DNA of 64,000 nt from an uncultured Pseudomonadota bacterium (GCA_903928445.1 CAIYRB010000039.1:1-64000); one strand, 5' to 3'; shown: positions 14,585 through 24,722, counted from the first letter of the stretch. Numbers and translations are program-made. Notes: generated by a model not told the origin, from the sequence alone.

Positions 14585-14823
14585 GAAAATCCCTACCTTG
14601 CCAAAATGTCTACGATAAAGCGCCGTGGCCCAGCGCACGGCGCAAATCACGACGAGTTGCATCTCACCAAGGCTTCAAAATAGCCCACTCAGGCCGTTGA
14701 GACCACTGGACAAATCCCATCGCCTCAGGTTTTTCGCAGAAGTCGCCGGAATGACTTTGGTAGGGCGGCGTTGCCGCGCTGCACCAGGGGATTGCAATAA
14801 GGTTCGCACTAGAGGAGTCGACG

Positions 14824-16419
14824 ATGACAGACAAAGCATGGCGTTCGGGAATGTTGGGTCTTTTGGGATTTGGCTTCGCTGCGGCGTGCGGCAGTTTGCC
14901 TAGCCACCGGGTGACTACCAGCCACCGGCAGGGTTCGGGCTCTGGGGACGCCAATGGTGTGGCCGGGCCGCGGCTGGCCGAGACCGAAACCGATCAGGTC
15001 CTCGGAACCTTGATCATCCCTTTCGGGGCCAGTGGAACGGCTCTAACCGACCAAGACGACGGCCTCAATCATTGGACGGTCGACATGCAGGATGCCCTGC
15101 CGGTGGTCGGTGGCGTGGCACCGCTCAAATATTTAAAGGTCAGCGGCGACCTGCATATTCCCACCGCGGCCGCCGACAAGCCCTATGAGATCGGCTGCGT
15201 CTACATCGACATGAAGGACAACGTCTACTACCGCGAACATACCTGGCTGCGCCTGGCGACCAGCGGCGTCAAGGGACACACCTATAGCGATGTCGAACTC
15301 CCCTTGAGCATCGACATGGGCAGCTGGAAGACCGTCCCCGTGCTGGGTGATTCGATCACCCTGGCCACGTTCTCGGCCAACAAGATCAAGAAATATACCG
15401 CCACCGTTTGCTTTAAATTGGACTTCACCAACGCTCCTGCCGACGAATACAAAGGCCAAATCATCGTCCAATATCTGCGGCCTGGGACCACGACTAATCC
15501 GAAGAGCTGCAGCGCCACGTCGACCGATTCATGCTGCCAACCCACCACCACGCCGCCGACGCCAGCTCCGGCTCCGGCGCCAACTCCCGCACCAGCGCCA
15601 TCTCCAGCGCCGGCACCAACTCCGACTCCGGCGCCATCGACCGTGTTCGCCTGCGCCAGCGACTCGCGGGTGTTAAAGGCCGGCGAAACGGCCGCCCTTA
15701 GCTGGGCTAATGTGCCGGCTGGAGCAGCCTTGCAGCTGTCACTGGCCGCCGATAACGCCGCCTACAAAGGCAGCCTTGGCACGGTCGCCAACAACGGTGC
15801 AAGCGGCGCTACTTACACGGCTCCAAGTCAAGTTCCCACCGCGACCAAGATCATGATTTCGGCACAACCACGGGGCTCTGAACAGTTACCGTCGTTCTGC
15901 TCTGTGAGCTTAGTCGCGGACGGACAGATCGGCGTGCCCGACGATGGTTCGAGCTTGGGGCTTCCGGGCAATGTCTTTGTGCTGCCCGCCAACACCGCTA
16001 AGATTCCCGACTTCAGCAAGATAAAGCCACTGATGGAACTGATCGTCGGCAACCTCGACGTACCCAACCATGCATTCACCCAAGGCTTTCCCGGCGTACC
16101 AAGCCTCACCGAATGGTTCGGCATTCAGTTCAAGGGCAGCTTGATCATCCCAACCAGCCAAACCTGTTCCTTCAAGCTGACCGCCGACGATGGCGCCAAC
16201 CTGTACATCGACGACCAACTGATCGTCAACAATGATGGGCTGCATGCTGTCCAAGGTACCTTCGGTAACGCCACGCTAAGCCAAGGCACGCATAAATTCC
16301 GCGTCGATTACTACCAAGGACCGCGTTATTACATCGCCTTGCAGACGGCATGGAAATGCGATGATGCAAGCTCCTACCAAATCATTCCGAGCAGCGCTTT
16401 TAGCCGACCTCTGAATTAA
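14824..16419 (+). CDS. PA14-domain lipoprotein
   Basis: A 531-residue surface or outer-membrane lipoprotein. The signal ends in a lipobox GFAAAC with Cys22. After it come a beta-rich domain (about 55-225), a Pro/Ala linker with repeated PAP and PTP units (about 240-275), an Ig-like region (about 280-365) and a C-terminal PA14-like domain (about 375-525) with the typical FKLTADDGANLYIDDQLIVNN strand pattern. PA14 domains bind carbohydrate, so adhesion or cell-surface recognition is the likely role. AGGAG lies six bases before the ATG. Transcription ends in an 18-bp hairpin (repeat copy B). Confidence 0.82.
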   Translation: MTDKAWRSGMLGLLGFGFAAACGSLPSHRVTTSHRQGSGSGDANGVAGPRLAETETDQVLGTLIIPFGASGTALTDQDDGLNHWTVDMQDALPVVGGVAPLKYLKVSGDLHIPTAAADKPYEIGCVYIDMKDNVYYREHTWLRLATSGVKGHTYSDVELPLSIDMGSWKTVPVLGDSITLATFSANKIKKYTATVCFKLDFTNAPADEYKGQIIVQYLRPGTTTNPKSCSATSTDSCCQPTTTPPTPAPAPAPTPAPAPSPAPAPTPTPAPSTVFACASDSRVLKAGETAALSWANVPAGAALQLSLAADNAAYKGSLGTVANNGASGATYTAPSQVPTATKIMISAQPRGSEQLPSFCSVSLVADGQIGVPDDGSSLGLPGNVFVLPANTAKIPDFSKIKPLMELIVGNLDVPNHAFTQGFPGVPSLTEWFGIQFKGSLIIPTSQTCSFKLTADDGANLYIDDQLIVNNDGLHAVQGTFGNATLSQGTHKFRVDYYQGPRYYIALQTAWKCDDASSYQIIPSSAFSRPLN

Positions 16420-16430
16420 ACCCGGAGAGC

Positions 16431-16477
16431 CTGGTAATTAGTCGCTGGCGCGAAATGCACCAGCGACTAATTACCAG
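16431..16477. terminator. 18-bp perfect hairpin, repeat copy B
   Basis: CTGGTAATTAGTCGCTGG and its exact complement flank an 11-base loop. It lies between two convergent genes and overlaps the stop codon of the minus-strand M23 gene (16467-16469). It probably terminates both transcripts. Its core CTGGCGCGAAATGCACCAG relates it to copies A and C. Confidence 0.7.
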
Positions 16478-17219
16478 CAGTCATCAACTTGTCTTTGGCG
16501 ATCAGGGTCAACGGATCGATGGAGTGATTGCTGAAGTCGCGAATTTCGAAATGTAGATGCGGACCTGTCGAGTTGCCGCTGGAGCCAGAGCTACCGATTT
16601 CGCTGGCTCGACCTAAGTTCTCCCCGGCTTTGACTGAGACCGACTTGAGATGCGCATAGAGGGTTTTGAACCTCTGGTGACGGACGATGACGACCCTGCC
16701 ATAGCCGTGTTGACGACCGGCAAACTCGACCACGCCAGGGGCTGAACAGACGACTGGCAGGCCGGTTTTGGTGCGAATATCGATGCCGTGATGAAAACGC
16801 CGGCCACGCATGCCATAGCGCGAGGAAAGAGTACCGTATATCGGCCATTCCAGACCGCCTGAGTTGACGCCGCCACCAAACAGCAAGCCTTCGCTCCCTG
16901 TGCCTGAGCTTAGGCTTTCCGCTTCATCGCCTTCGGGTTCATCCGGGCCTTCACCGGTGGCTATCAGGCCACCCGGGCCTGGTGCCACGCGAAGGATAGC
17001 ACCGACGGTCAACGGCTTACCGGGAGACAAGCCATTGAGCTGGGCGATACGCTCCCACGTCGTGTCATACTTGCGCGCAATGGCCGCCAGGGTATCTCCG
17101 GTCTCGATGCGAATACGGTAGACCTGAGACTGCTGCGCGGTCGTTTGGCAAGCGCTGACCCAGCCAAGGGCCAGACCGAGCCCCACCAGGCGGCGCATCA
17201 TTCGGGAAAAATCGCGCAT
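16467..17219 (-). CDS. LysM/M23 peptidase lipoprotein (NlpD-like)
   Basis: A 250-residue outer-membrane lipoprotein with lipobox WVSAC (Cys24), a LysM domain at about 33-77 (YRIRIETGDTLAAIARKYDT) for peptidoglycan binding, an acidic linker, and a C-terminal M23 (LytM) domain at about 123-240. The zinc-site motif is HHGID (His144, Asp147) and HLHFE (His221, His223), complete as in active endopeptidases; a pure amidase activator would usually lack some of these. NlpD/LytM proteins act in cell separation. Its start overlaps the surE stop by 22 bases, so they form an operon, an arrangement like surE-(pcm)-nlpD in other proteobacteria. Confidence 0.9.
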   Translation of the reverse strand: MRDFSRMMRRLVGLGLALGWVSACQTTAQQSQVYRIRIETGDTLAAIARKYDTTWERIAQLNGLSPGKPLTVGAILRVAPGPGGLIATGEGPDEPEGDEAESLSSGTGSEGLLFGGGVNSGGLEWPIYGTLSSRYGMRGRRFHHGIDIRTKTGLPVVCSAPGVVEFAGRQHGYGRVVIVRHQRFKTLYAHLKSVSVKAGENLGRASEIGSSGSSGNSTGPHLHFEIRDFSNHSIDPLTLIAKDKLMTAGN

Positions 17220-17995
17220 GTTGCCTCCAAACTAAGGCCAATGGTCGACTGCACCTGGCGGTCGAAATGCTCAGGGCTGAGTGCTGTCAGCGTCACGTGA
17301 CGCGACGCGAGCAACACACAGTCGCTACCAGGAATATCGAGGAAGTCGCTGCCACCGCCGCCAATCCAGTAGTAAGGACGACCACGGGGATCAATCCCCT
17401 CGACGATTTGATGATCGTAGATACGGCGACCCAGAGTTGCCGCTGCAAAGCCTGCCATAGCCTGGGCAGGGACCGCCGGAATGTTGACGTTCAGTACGCA
17501 GTGCTTGGCCGCGGCAAGCAAGGCCGGCCTGGCCAACACCGCAGCGACGACGGCGGCGGCAACATCATAATCGGACCGGGCAAAGGCGCGACGCTGGTCG
17601 AGCGAAAAGGCCATGGCTGGAATGCCATGCAAGCACCCCTCCATAGCGGCAGCAACAGTACCGGAATAGAGCGTGTCCTGGCCGATATTGGCCCCGCGGT
17701 TGATGCCACTAAGCACCATGTCGGGCCGCCTCTTTAGCAGCTTTTGCAACGCAAACATGACGCAATCGGTCGGCGTTCCTTCCACCGAATAGATCCTGTC
17801 AGACAGCTGCTCCGTCCGCAGTGGCATGGTTAGGCTGATGCCCTGGCCGGCCCCTGAGCGCTCAACTTGTGGCGCGACGATCAGCCAGTCAGCAAAAGCG
17901 TCGACGGCAGCCGCCAGCGCGTGAATGCCAGGGGCATGCACCCCGTCGTCGTTGCTAATTAAATACAGAGGACGTGGCACCGGGGGTTTAGTCAT
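17198..17995 (-). CDS. surE: 5'/3'-nucleotidase SurE
   Basis: A 265-residue survival protein, a metal-dependent phosphatase acting on nucleoside monophosphates. The N-terminal motif LISNDDG (Asp16, Asp17) binds the metal, with ERSGAGQGIS and SGINRGANIGQDTLYSGTVAAAMEG completing the active site. The start at 17995 is chosen because the longer version from 18025 would start inside the hairpin at 18006-18023. The downstream nlpD-like gene overlaps by 22 bases, and the surE/nlpD pairing is a familiar proteobacterial arrangement. Confidence 0.93.
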   Translation of the reverse strand: MTKPPVPRPLYLISNDDGVHAPGIHALAAAVDAFADWLIVAPQVERSGAGQGISLTMPLRTEQLSDRIYSVEGTPTDCVMFALQKLLKRRPDMVLSGINRGANIGQDTLYSGTVAAAMEGCLHGIPAMAFSLDQRRAFARSDYDVAAAVVAAVLARPALLAAAKHCVLNVNIPAVPAQAMAGFAAATLGRRIYDHQIVEGIDPRGRPYYWIGGGGSDFLDIPGSDCVLLASRHVTLTALSPEHFDRQVQSTIGLSLEATCAIFPE

Positions 17996-18005
17996 GGGAA
18001 AACAC

Positions 18006-18023
18006 GGGAGCCTTGCGGCTCCC
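18006..18023 (-). terminator. Terminator-like hairpin before surE
   Basis: On the minus strand GGGAGCC, GCAA, GGCTCCC forms a 7-bp stem with a tetraloop, followed by GTGTTTT. It lies 30 bases after the stop of the FHA/TonB-like gene and just upstream of surE, so it likely ends the long Agl/Glt-like transcript. Confidence 0.55.
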
Positions 18024-18052
18024 ACCCTAAACTTAGAGATGATTGGAAATGA

Positions 18053-20320
18053 TTAGAGAGGATTGAAGACAAAGGGATAATTAACGGTCACCGGTTGACC
18101 ACCGCGCGGCTTGGGGAATGGCCAGCGTTGGATTTTGCCGGTCACACAGCCGCGCATCATCGAGTCATTGATCGTATCTTGGGACACATTCACCGCCGTC
18201 ACGCGACCGCCGGTATCGATGGTGAAGGTCGTGCCCATTTTACCAGAGGCGCTAGGTGAGCGCTGCAGGAGCTGCTCATAGCAATGGCGAATCTGGTTTA
18301 GGTTGGCACGAATCACCGCCATGATCTCCTGAGCCGTCAGACCGCCTGAGACCACGGGATCGCCCGCGGGAACTTCGACATTGGCGCGACCGTGGCCGCT
18401 GCCGCCCTTGCCCTTGCCGCCTGCGCCACCCGCGCCGCCGCCACCACCGCCAAAGCCTGGGCCGATACCGTTGCCACCGCCACCGCCGGAACCGCCCTGA
18501 CCGCCGAGCAGACCGCCGGAGCCGGAACCGAAGTTGTTTGCTGCACCGCTAGCGCCGGCCAACCCGAGCGACTTACCCGAGCCGACACCACCGAGGCCAT
18601 AGGTCTTCGAGGCCGAGCCCATGCCACCGCCAGCGCCACCCGCTGAATCCTTGAAGTTGGTATTGATCGCACCTGGTCCGGTCTTGCTCATGATCTTGCC
18701 AACGCCAAGTCCGAGCTTGGACAGGTTGACTCCCGCAGGCTTGTTGTTGGCCACGCCCTCGACGCCTTTGTAATCAGCCTTACCCACCCCTTTGATCGGT
18801 GCTCCGGCTTGATTCATCCCGGAGCCAACGACGCCTCCGGATTTACCTAAAGCCGTGTTCGGAAGCGTCGGTCCCGCCAACTTGAAGTCGGGTTTACTCG
18901 CGCCTGTAGACGGCATGCCGACGCCAGCAAGTTTACTTAGGCTAGGTGTCGGCGTCTTTGGTCCGGTGGCTCCAGCCGCCTTGTTTGGCTCTGGTTTGGC
19001 CACCGGCTTTTCGGCCGGCTTGGCTTCCGCCTTTTCGGCTTTATCTGGACGTTCCGCCTTAGGCGTTGGCTTTAGGGCCTCTGTCGGCTTCTTCTGCTCG
19101 ACGGGCTTTTCCACCGGCTTAGGCTGCACGGGCTTTTCCTTTTCGATTGGCTTCGCCGGCTTAACTTCTTCTTTTGGCTTAGGCGGCGGCGGCTTCTTCG
19201 GCGGCGTCTTCTTCTCGGCGATCTTGATTTCCGGTTTTGGCTTTTCCTTTGGCTTTTCCTTTTCCTTTTCCACCGGCTTGTCTTTTTCAGGCACCTGGAC
19301 CACTTGCCAAATATCGTCCTTGTCCTTCTTTTCTGGGCCATACTGATGGGTCCAAGCCACAGGCACCAAGATCAGATAGAACAGCATGGCGATGCTCATG
19401 AGCGCCATAAACAGCGGATCGCGGGGACCAGTGCGTGGAAAATCCAGTGGCGGCGGCTTGACGAACATCAGAAAATAGCTGACGGCGCCGTATCTAATAT
19501 GGGCAATATCGCGATTGCCCAGCGCGACCTCTCCGGCCTGATCAATCTTTTCAACTTTACCGCCCTTACGCAGGCGGGTCCTCATACCGTCTTTGAGTGT
19601 CAGCTTAAACCCGCTGCCACTGAAGCGAGCCAGCTGGTGTACATCAAAGGACGAAGGCCCCGCGGCGATCAGGTGAGCTTTAGTTGGGTCACCGATGGTG
19701 ACCTTATCAAAGCCCTTGTAAGTCGGGTGAAATAGCTCCACCTCTAAGACCGTATCACCCCAATAGGCGACCGCTTCGAGAACGTCGCCACCTGGCCTGG
19801 CCTTGCGCGGCGAAAAGAGCATATCCTTTTTGCGCTCCGGCTGGTCGTCGTTGCCAGCCCTGCTATCAGAGCTTGCGGCAACGGCGGAAACTGTATCATC
19901 ACGGCGTTGGACCACGTCATCGGCACTTGACCGCACCGTGGCGGCCGCGCGAACTGGTGCTGTCGCCGGCACGGCCGGGACCGTGGCGATCCCAGGGACC
20001 ACCTGTGGAGGTGCGATCTTCTCCTCGGTCTCGACGACTTTGAGGCTTAGCCCACCAATAGCGATCGTGTCGCCACCCTTAAGCGGTGCCTCGACATCGA
20101 TATGCTGGCCGTTCAGCTTGACGCCGGTCGCCGAGCCAAGATCCGTGATGAAGCGACTGCCGTCTTCACCCTCTTCAATCAGCGCGTGGATGGGATCGAT
20201 GCCAGGGGCACGAAGCACCACTTGATTCGACAACAAAGCGCCGATCTTCATGTGCTCCTGATCGAGCCGCACCCGCCGCTCAACCTGACCTGGTATCGTA
20301 AATCGCAACTCGAGAGCCAT
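18053..20320 (-). CDS. FHA + TonB-like protein (GltG-type)
   Basis: A 755-residue inner-membrane protein that links cytoplasm and periplasm. An FHA domain lies at about 25-95, then a second cytoplasmic region, a single membrane helix at about 303-323, a long Lys/Pro/Glu-rich periplasmic spacer (about 340-480), a Gly-rich segment (about 560-650), and a C-terminal AgmX/PglI-type TonB-like domain at about 655-755 (NLNQIRHCYEQLL, FTIDTGGRV, WPFPKPRGGQPV). This domain order is that of Myxococcus GltG. The start at 20320 has AAAGG upstream and begins MALELRF. It is the last gene of the minus-strand cluster starting at 28928. It likely receives proton-motive force from the ExbB/ExbD complex and transmits it across the periplasm. 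Confidence 0.85.
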   Translation of the reverse strand: MALELRFTIPGQVERRVRLDQEHMKIGALLSNQVVLRAPGIDPIHALIEEGEDGSRFITDLGSATGVKLNGQHIDVEAPLKGGDTIAIGGLSLKVVETEEKIAPPQVVPGIATVPAVPATAPVRAAATVRSSADDVVQRRDDTVSAVAASSDSRAGNDDQPERKKDMLFSPRKARPGGDVLEAVAYWGDTVLEVELFHPTYKGFDKVTIGDPTKAHLIAAGPSSFDVHQLARFSGSGFKLTLKDGMRTRLRKGGKVEKIDQAGEVALGNRDIAHIRYGAVSYFLMFVKPPPLDFPRTGPRDPLFMALMSIAMLFYLILVPVAWTHQYGPEKKDKDDIWQVVQVPEKDKPVEKEKEKPKEKPKPEIKIAEKKTPPKKPPPPKPKEEVKPAKPIEKEKPVQPKPVEKPVEQKKPTEALKPTPKAERPDKAEKAEAKPAEKPVAKPEPNKAAGATGPKTPTPSLSKLAGVGMPSTGASKPDFKLAGPTLPNTALGKSGGVVGSGMNQAGAPIKGVGKADYKGVEGVANNKPAGVNLSKLGLGVGKIMSKTGPGAINTNFKDSAGGAGGGMGSASKTYGLGGVGSGKSLGLAGASGAANNFGSGSGGLLGGQGGSGGGGGNGIGPGFGGGGGGAGGAGGKGKGGSGHGRANVEVPAGDPVVSGGLTAQEIMAVIRANLNQIRHCYEQLLQRSPSASGKMGTTFTIDTGGRVTAVNVSQDTINDSMMRGCVTGKIQRWPFPKPRGGQPVTVNYPFVFNPL

Positions 20321-20439
20321 GGGAACCTTTCCCGCTAGATGCCCGGCAGCCAACAGACCTGTCCCTTGTCTTATGGATCGTCAATTCATTATCCCGCGAG
20401 CGGAGGGAAATGGAAAGACTCAAAACAAAAACAGATTGA

Positions 20440-21588
20440 TTATGCTCCTGGGTCCGCCTTTTGAGGTTCGGCGTCAGGACTGCCTGCTCCCGTCGGCGCC
20501 GGAGGTTTCTCTTTCGGCTTGTTAGCATCGGCTTTGTCCGACGCCGCCTTCGCCGCCTTTTGGTGCGCCTCAGCTGCCTTTACGCGCGCCTCCTCTTGTT
20601 TAGCCTGGGCCGATTCAGCATCGATCTTGCTGATCAACAAAAATGACTTCTCGGCCCAGTCCGGCTCACCGCCTTTGGCCTTGCCGGCCCTAACCAGGTA
20701 TTCCTTGGCCTTTGCCGTATTATGCTTATTTTGGTACTCAAGCAGCCCGCAGTTAAAAAGAGCGGCAATATGCTGCGGTTCTTTCTTTAAAACCCGGTCA
20801 CAGCCGTCAACAGCGGCGCCCACGTCGTTGTCCATGCGCGCCACACTGATCATCCCGTACTGCACGAACCAGTCCCCTTCGACCTTGGCAAGCGTCGACT
20901 TGGCCGTGGCGATGTCGCCGCCTTTGAGCGCCGAGAAACCAAGATTAAGCAACGCCGGCTTGTAATTGCCGACCGCCTTGAGCGCCTCGCGAAAATATAA
21001 GACCGCCTCGGGGACTCGGTCATCGCGCAGCGCGATGACGCCTAAGGCATTGAATGCCCCCGCCTTAAGATGGGGATTTTTGACGTCCACTAAATCATCC
21101 AGATAGTAGGCAGCCAAGGCGTAATTGTGTGAGGTAATCGCCGCCAAGGCTATTTCTAGTTTCACGTCGGGTGGGATGGTCCGGCCGGCACCTTGTTCCA
21201 TCTCGACCTCGGCGAGCTTATGCGCCGCGGCGACGATGTCGCTTGAACTCTTGCGCGCGAGTCGCGCGCTCGATATCAGACCCTCCAGACCCAGCACACC
21301 CTTGGCGCCTTGATACTTTTTAAGCTCGGCCTCCGCCTTGGCCGCAGCAATGGTCTGCGACGTCAGGATGTTATTGCTCAAGCTACTTGTCACCGTCACT
21401 CGGGTCGAGGATGCCTTCTGCTCGTCAGAGCCCTTTTCCGGCTTGGCCTCATGGGCAGCCTCACTATCGGTATTCTTAAGATGGTCGCTGCCGGCCTTTT
21501 TCTTGCCGCCAGTCTCGCAAGCCGCGAGCGCTAGGCTGAGGCCAGCGGCCAGGCCGAAGCCGTGGCTAAGTCTGAGCAAACTACGCAT
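20440..21588 (-). CDS. TPR lipoprotein (GltE-like)
   Basis: A 382-residue outer-membrane lipoprotein with lipobox LALAAC near residue 24, a polar linker, tetratricopeptide repeats (about 140-310, with patterns such as AGAFNALGVIALRDDRVPEAVLYFREAL) and a charged Ala/Lys/Pro-rich tail. The order TPR lipoprotein next to a giant TPR protein and an FHA/TonB-like protein matches Myxococcus gliding clusters. The ATG at 21588 overlaps the preceding stop by one base (TGATG), so translation is coupled; a TTG one codon upstream is less likely. Confidence 0.82.
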   Translation of the reverse strand: MRSLLRLSHGFGLAAGLSLALAACETGGKKKAGSDHLKNTDSEAAHEAKPEKGSDEQKASSTRVTVTSSLSNNILTSQTIAAAKAEAELKKYQGAKGVLGLEGLISSARLARKSSSDIVAAAHKLAEVEMEQGAGRTIPPDVKLEIALAAITSHNYALAAYYLDDLVDVKNPHLKAGAFNALGVIALRDDRVPEAVLYFREALKAVGNYKPALLNLGFSALKGGDIATAKSTLAKVEGDWFVQYGMISVARMDNDVGAAVDGCDRVLKKEPQHIAALFNCGLLEYQNKHNTAKAKEYLVRAGKAKGGEPDWAEKSFLLISKIDAESAQAKQEEARVKAAEAHQKAAKAASDKADANKPKEKPPAPTGAGSPDAEPQKADPGA

Positions 21589-24500
21589 CAATCACCCTTC
21601 CCCTTCACCGCTTGAGCGATGTTCTCGGGCACCTCGGCGCCGAGGAAGTCCGGCTTGACGATCAAATCATCGAAGTAGATGGTCTTACCTTGGATGCGCG
21701 CCATCCCACTGAGCGAGCGGGCCGCCCATTCGTTGTAAACAAGAAAGCGAGTGACAGCATCAAGCGCCTTGGCATAAAAGACCTTGGCCTCGCCACGCGC
21801 GCTTTTTGCATCGCCTGAAAGTTGCTTGACCACATCAGCATGTGGCGCGCCGGTGATGTCAGGTGGGCTTTCCAAATCCTTGGCTAAGTTTTCCCTGGCA
21901 TAGCCAAGCTGGTAGAAAGCGGCTACGCCCCAGTAGGCATCTTTCGTCGCTAAGACCTGTTCATAGGCCGCTTGAACCTTGGCTAAGGCTCCAGCCTTGG
22001 CCTGAATTGAGGCGACCAAAGCATCCACCGTGCCACCGTGCAGCTTCATCGCCGTGAACTGGGCAAGGATAGGATTGACCCGGCGAAAGACCAAGCCCCC
22101 GACGGAACGCAGGGCCTCACCCGAGACATTGCCGCCAGAGCGCTGAAACGTCGCCAAAATCTCCGCCGCAGCCTGCTGCGCCGCGCCTCCCCTTGAGTTC
22201 ATCACCGCGGTGTAAGCCTGGATCCGCTCGTCTGGACTTAGTTTGAACTTGCCATCGAGTACTTTGGCCAGACCGAGCACCCGCCCCTCTTCCCCCGCGG
22301 AGAAAGCGGCGCGCAACATGCGGAAAAACACTGACTTAGCACCCTGTTGGTCGACGGCGCCAAAGGCCAGACAAGCGTTCACGGCACCCTCGCTGCTCAG
22401 CGCTGCCTGCAGCTCGCAGGTCTCAGACAGTGCGCCCGCAGCTTCCTTCTCCTTTGGGTACTTTACGGCGAACTCCGCAAACATCTTCGCCGCCGCGGCT
22501 AACTCAAGGCGATTTTTATGCAGCAGGCCGAGTTTTAGCAGCGCTGGCTTAGCACCCTCGGATTTCGGATATTTCTGCAGGACAATCATGTAGTCGCGGA
22601 TGGCGTCCGGCACCTTGTTGCACTTTTCCCAGTCGAGCGCCGCATTGTACACCAGTGCATCGTTATCCTTGGCGTTGGGACGCTTTTTAAACAGATCCTC
22701 GCCCTTTTTCGCCCTGGTACACGCATTCTTGTCGGTTTTGATCGCATCGACGGCCAGACCATGTTCCAGTCCCTCGAGCTTTTCGCCGATCTTGCCCTTT
22801 TGATAGGCAGGAATCTTGCGCAGCTCGGCGATCACAGCCTGTAGCGCCTTTTCGTCTTTGCCGTAGATCGGGATCAGGTTTTCGACTGCTTCCTGACCTT
22901 CCTTCTCGTTTGGATACTTCTTGGCCATCATCAGCAGATACTTTTCTGCCATCTTTTTGTCGTTGCTGCGGTAGAAGATTTCGGTGATGTAAACGTCGCA
23001 GGTTTTAACGTTTTTCTTCTCGCCCGGGTAGGTCTTGGTGTAATAGTCACAAGCCTTGATGAAGTTGCGGCCGTTCTCGGAAATCGGCTTGGGCGAGCCT
23101 TTCTGGAAGTCCGGCTTGTTCTTGACGAGAATCTTCAGCTCGGGTTCAAAGACCTGGTAGTAGGAGTCAAGCATGTAGTCGGCGGATTGCTTGTGAATGC
23201 TGGTGGTCTTGTTGGTCTTTGCATCATAGATGACCGCCTTGTCCTTACCAAGGAGGCTGATGTCCAAGTACAGCTTACCGGCTTCGCGAAATTGCTTGGT
23301 GAAGTAGTAGATATCGGCCATGTTGTATTTGACTTCAGCCTGCTCACGAGCCTTGGGATAGCTGCGCAGGAACAGGGTGTAACCCTTAAGCGCTTCAGCA
23401 TAGAGGCGCTTATTATCGTCTTTCTGTGCATTTTTGTGGGTTAGCTTAGCGTAGTAGATGATCTGATCTTTGATCGTCTGCTGCACTTCGTCGTAGACCT
23501 TTTTGTCGGTTTTATTATGCTCGGCCCACTGACTACCTGGTCCAAACAGCCGCGGGTAGCGCTCCAGCTCCTGCCACACATTGGGCATCATCCCCAGCTC
23601 GTAGTAGAGACCGATGATGCTCTTTTGCGTGTCTGGAACGTCGGCAGCAAGCGGCGCCACCTGCTGGTAGCGGCGCAGCACGCGGATCGCCTCTGCGTAC
23701 TGACCTTGATCGGAAAAAGTGTCCGACAGGAGGAGCAGGAAGCGGCCGATATATTTGTCGCCGCCGTTGGCCTTGTAGTAGGCGATGGCGGGTTCGACTT
23801 CCTTGAGTTCAGCAAAGGCATAAACCATGTCACGGAGGGCCTCATCGCGCAGCGCAAGGCCCTTTTTGCCACTGCGGTTTGCTTCGGTGACCGTCGCCTT
23901 CCAGTAGGCCAAAGCCTGGCGCGGCTGACCCAAGTTGTAATTACACCAACCGAGTTTAAACATCGACCAGGTGTAGGACTTCGACTGCTTAAACTTTAGC
24001 GCGTTCTTGTAGTTGTTCATCGCATTGGAAAAGTCGCTTTTATCGAAATAAAAGTCGCCGAGCGAAAAGTAAGCGTCGCCGGCCTTTTGCGAATTGGGAT
24101 ACTTGGCGATCAACTGACTAAAGATCCGCGCCGCCTGCTTGTCGCGCTTGAGAAAATTATTCGCCAGTCCCATGTTAAACATGATGACGTCGGCATTTTT
24201 GCTGCGGGGATACTCATCGAGCACGCTTTGGGCGTCGCGAGCGAGGTTTTCCCACTCGCCCTTGGATTTCGATTCGTCTAGCTTTGGCTCTGGACCCTTG
24301 CGGCCGCCTCGGTCCCAAGCCTCCCACAGCTTGTCATATTTGCGCATTTCCTGGTTGGCATAGTACACCGCGCCTTCCAGCCTGAGGTTGACCAAACGCT
24401 CACGCATCTCAAGTCTGGTCGCACTCTTCTTGGGCATGCGCTCGGACTGTTTAGCGAGATAATCGATCGCCTTGGTGATTTCCGATAGGAGGCGGGTCTC

Positions 24501-24722
24501 GGTGGCGACTAAGAAGGCTTCATTGGCGCTTAGACGGCTGGACTTCGCCTTTTCGGTGCCCTTTTTTGCAATTTTTTCGGCTTTGACATCGCCAAGGTTG
24601 ACTTTGTCGGTCTTTTTTGTGGTCGCCATAACGCCCGCCGCCATGACCAGCATCAAGGGCATGGTCGACAGCAGCCGCAGGACCGTTTTTCGCAGAGACC
24701 TATTCACCAAAGCCATCCTCAC
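21588..24722 (-). CDS. Large periplasmic TPR protein (Glt-like)
   Basis: A 1044-residue exported protein with an N-terminal signal sequence (about 10-35) and many tetratricopeptide repeats, for example YPNSQKAGDAYFSLGDFYFDKSDFSNAMNNYKNALKF around residues 210-250. It has no catalytic motif. In Myxococcus the Glt apparatus includes very large TPR proteins in the periplasm, such as GltI, that scaffold the machine. The start is GTG at 24722, overlapping the upstream stop by four bases; an ATG two codons later is an alternative. It sits in the middle of the eight-gene cluster. Confidence 0.82.
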   Translation of the reverse strand: MRMALVNRSLRKTVLRLLSTMPLMLVMAAGVMATTKKTDKVNLGDVKAEKIAKKGTEKAKSSRLSANEAFLVATETRLLSEITKAIDYLAKQSERMPKKSATRLEMRERLVNLRLEGAVYYANQEMRKYDKLWEAWDRGGRKGPEPKLDESKSKGEWENLARDAQSVLDEYPRSKNADVIMFNMGLANNFLKRDKQAARIFSQLIAKYPNSQKAGDAYFSLGDFYFDKSDFSNAMNNYKNALKFKQSKSYTWSMFKLGWCNYNLGQPRQALAYWKATVTEANRSGKKGLALRDEALRDMVYAFAELKEVEPAIAYYKANGGDKYIGRFLLLLSDTFSDQGQYAEAIRVLRRYQQVAPLAADVPDTQKSIIGLYYELGMMPNVWQELERYPRLFGPGSQWAEHNKTDKKVYDEVQQTIKDQIIYYAKLTHKNAQKDDNKRLYAEALKGYTLFLRSYPKAREQAEVKYNMADIYYFTKQFREAGKLYLDISLLGKDKAVIYDAKTNKTTSIHKQSADYMLDSYYQVFEPELKILVKNKPDFQKGSPKPISENGRNFIKACDYYTKTYPGEKKNVKTCDVYITEIFYRSNDKKMAEKYLLMMAKKYPNEKEGQEAVENLIPIYGKDEKALQAVIAELRKIPAYQKGKIGEKLEGLEHGLAVDAIKTDKNACTRAKKGEDLFKKRPNAKDNDALVYNAALDWEKCNKVPDAIRDYMIVLQKYPKSEGAKPALLKLGLLHKNRLELAAAAKMFAEFAVKYPKEKEAAGALSETCELQAALSSEGAVNACLAFGAVDQQGAKSVFFRMLRAAFSAGEEGRVLGLAKVLDGKFKLSPDERIQAYTAVMNSRGGAAQQAAAEILATFQRSGGNVSGEALRSVGGLVFRRVNPILAQFTAMKLHGGTVDALVASIQAKAGALAKVQAAYEQVLATKDAYWGVAAFYQLGYARENLAKDLESPPDITGAPHADVVKQLSGDAKSARGEAKVFYAKALDAVTRFLVYNEWAARSLSGMARIQGKTIYFDDLIVKPDFLGAEVPENIAQAVKGKGD

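Noticed and set aside
15560-15640. Pro/Ala repeat resembling a tandem DNA array
   Set aside because: It encodes the PAP/PTP linker of the PA14 lipoprotein, so it is protein low complexity rather than a separate repeat element.
18370-18660. G/C-rich repetitive tract, possible CRISPR or regulatory array
   Set aside because: It is the Gly-rich segment of the GltG-type protein; units are irregular and coding.
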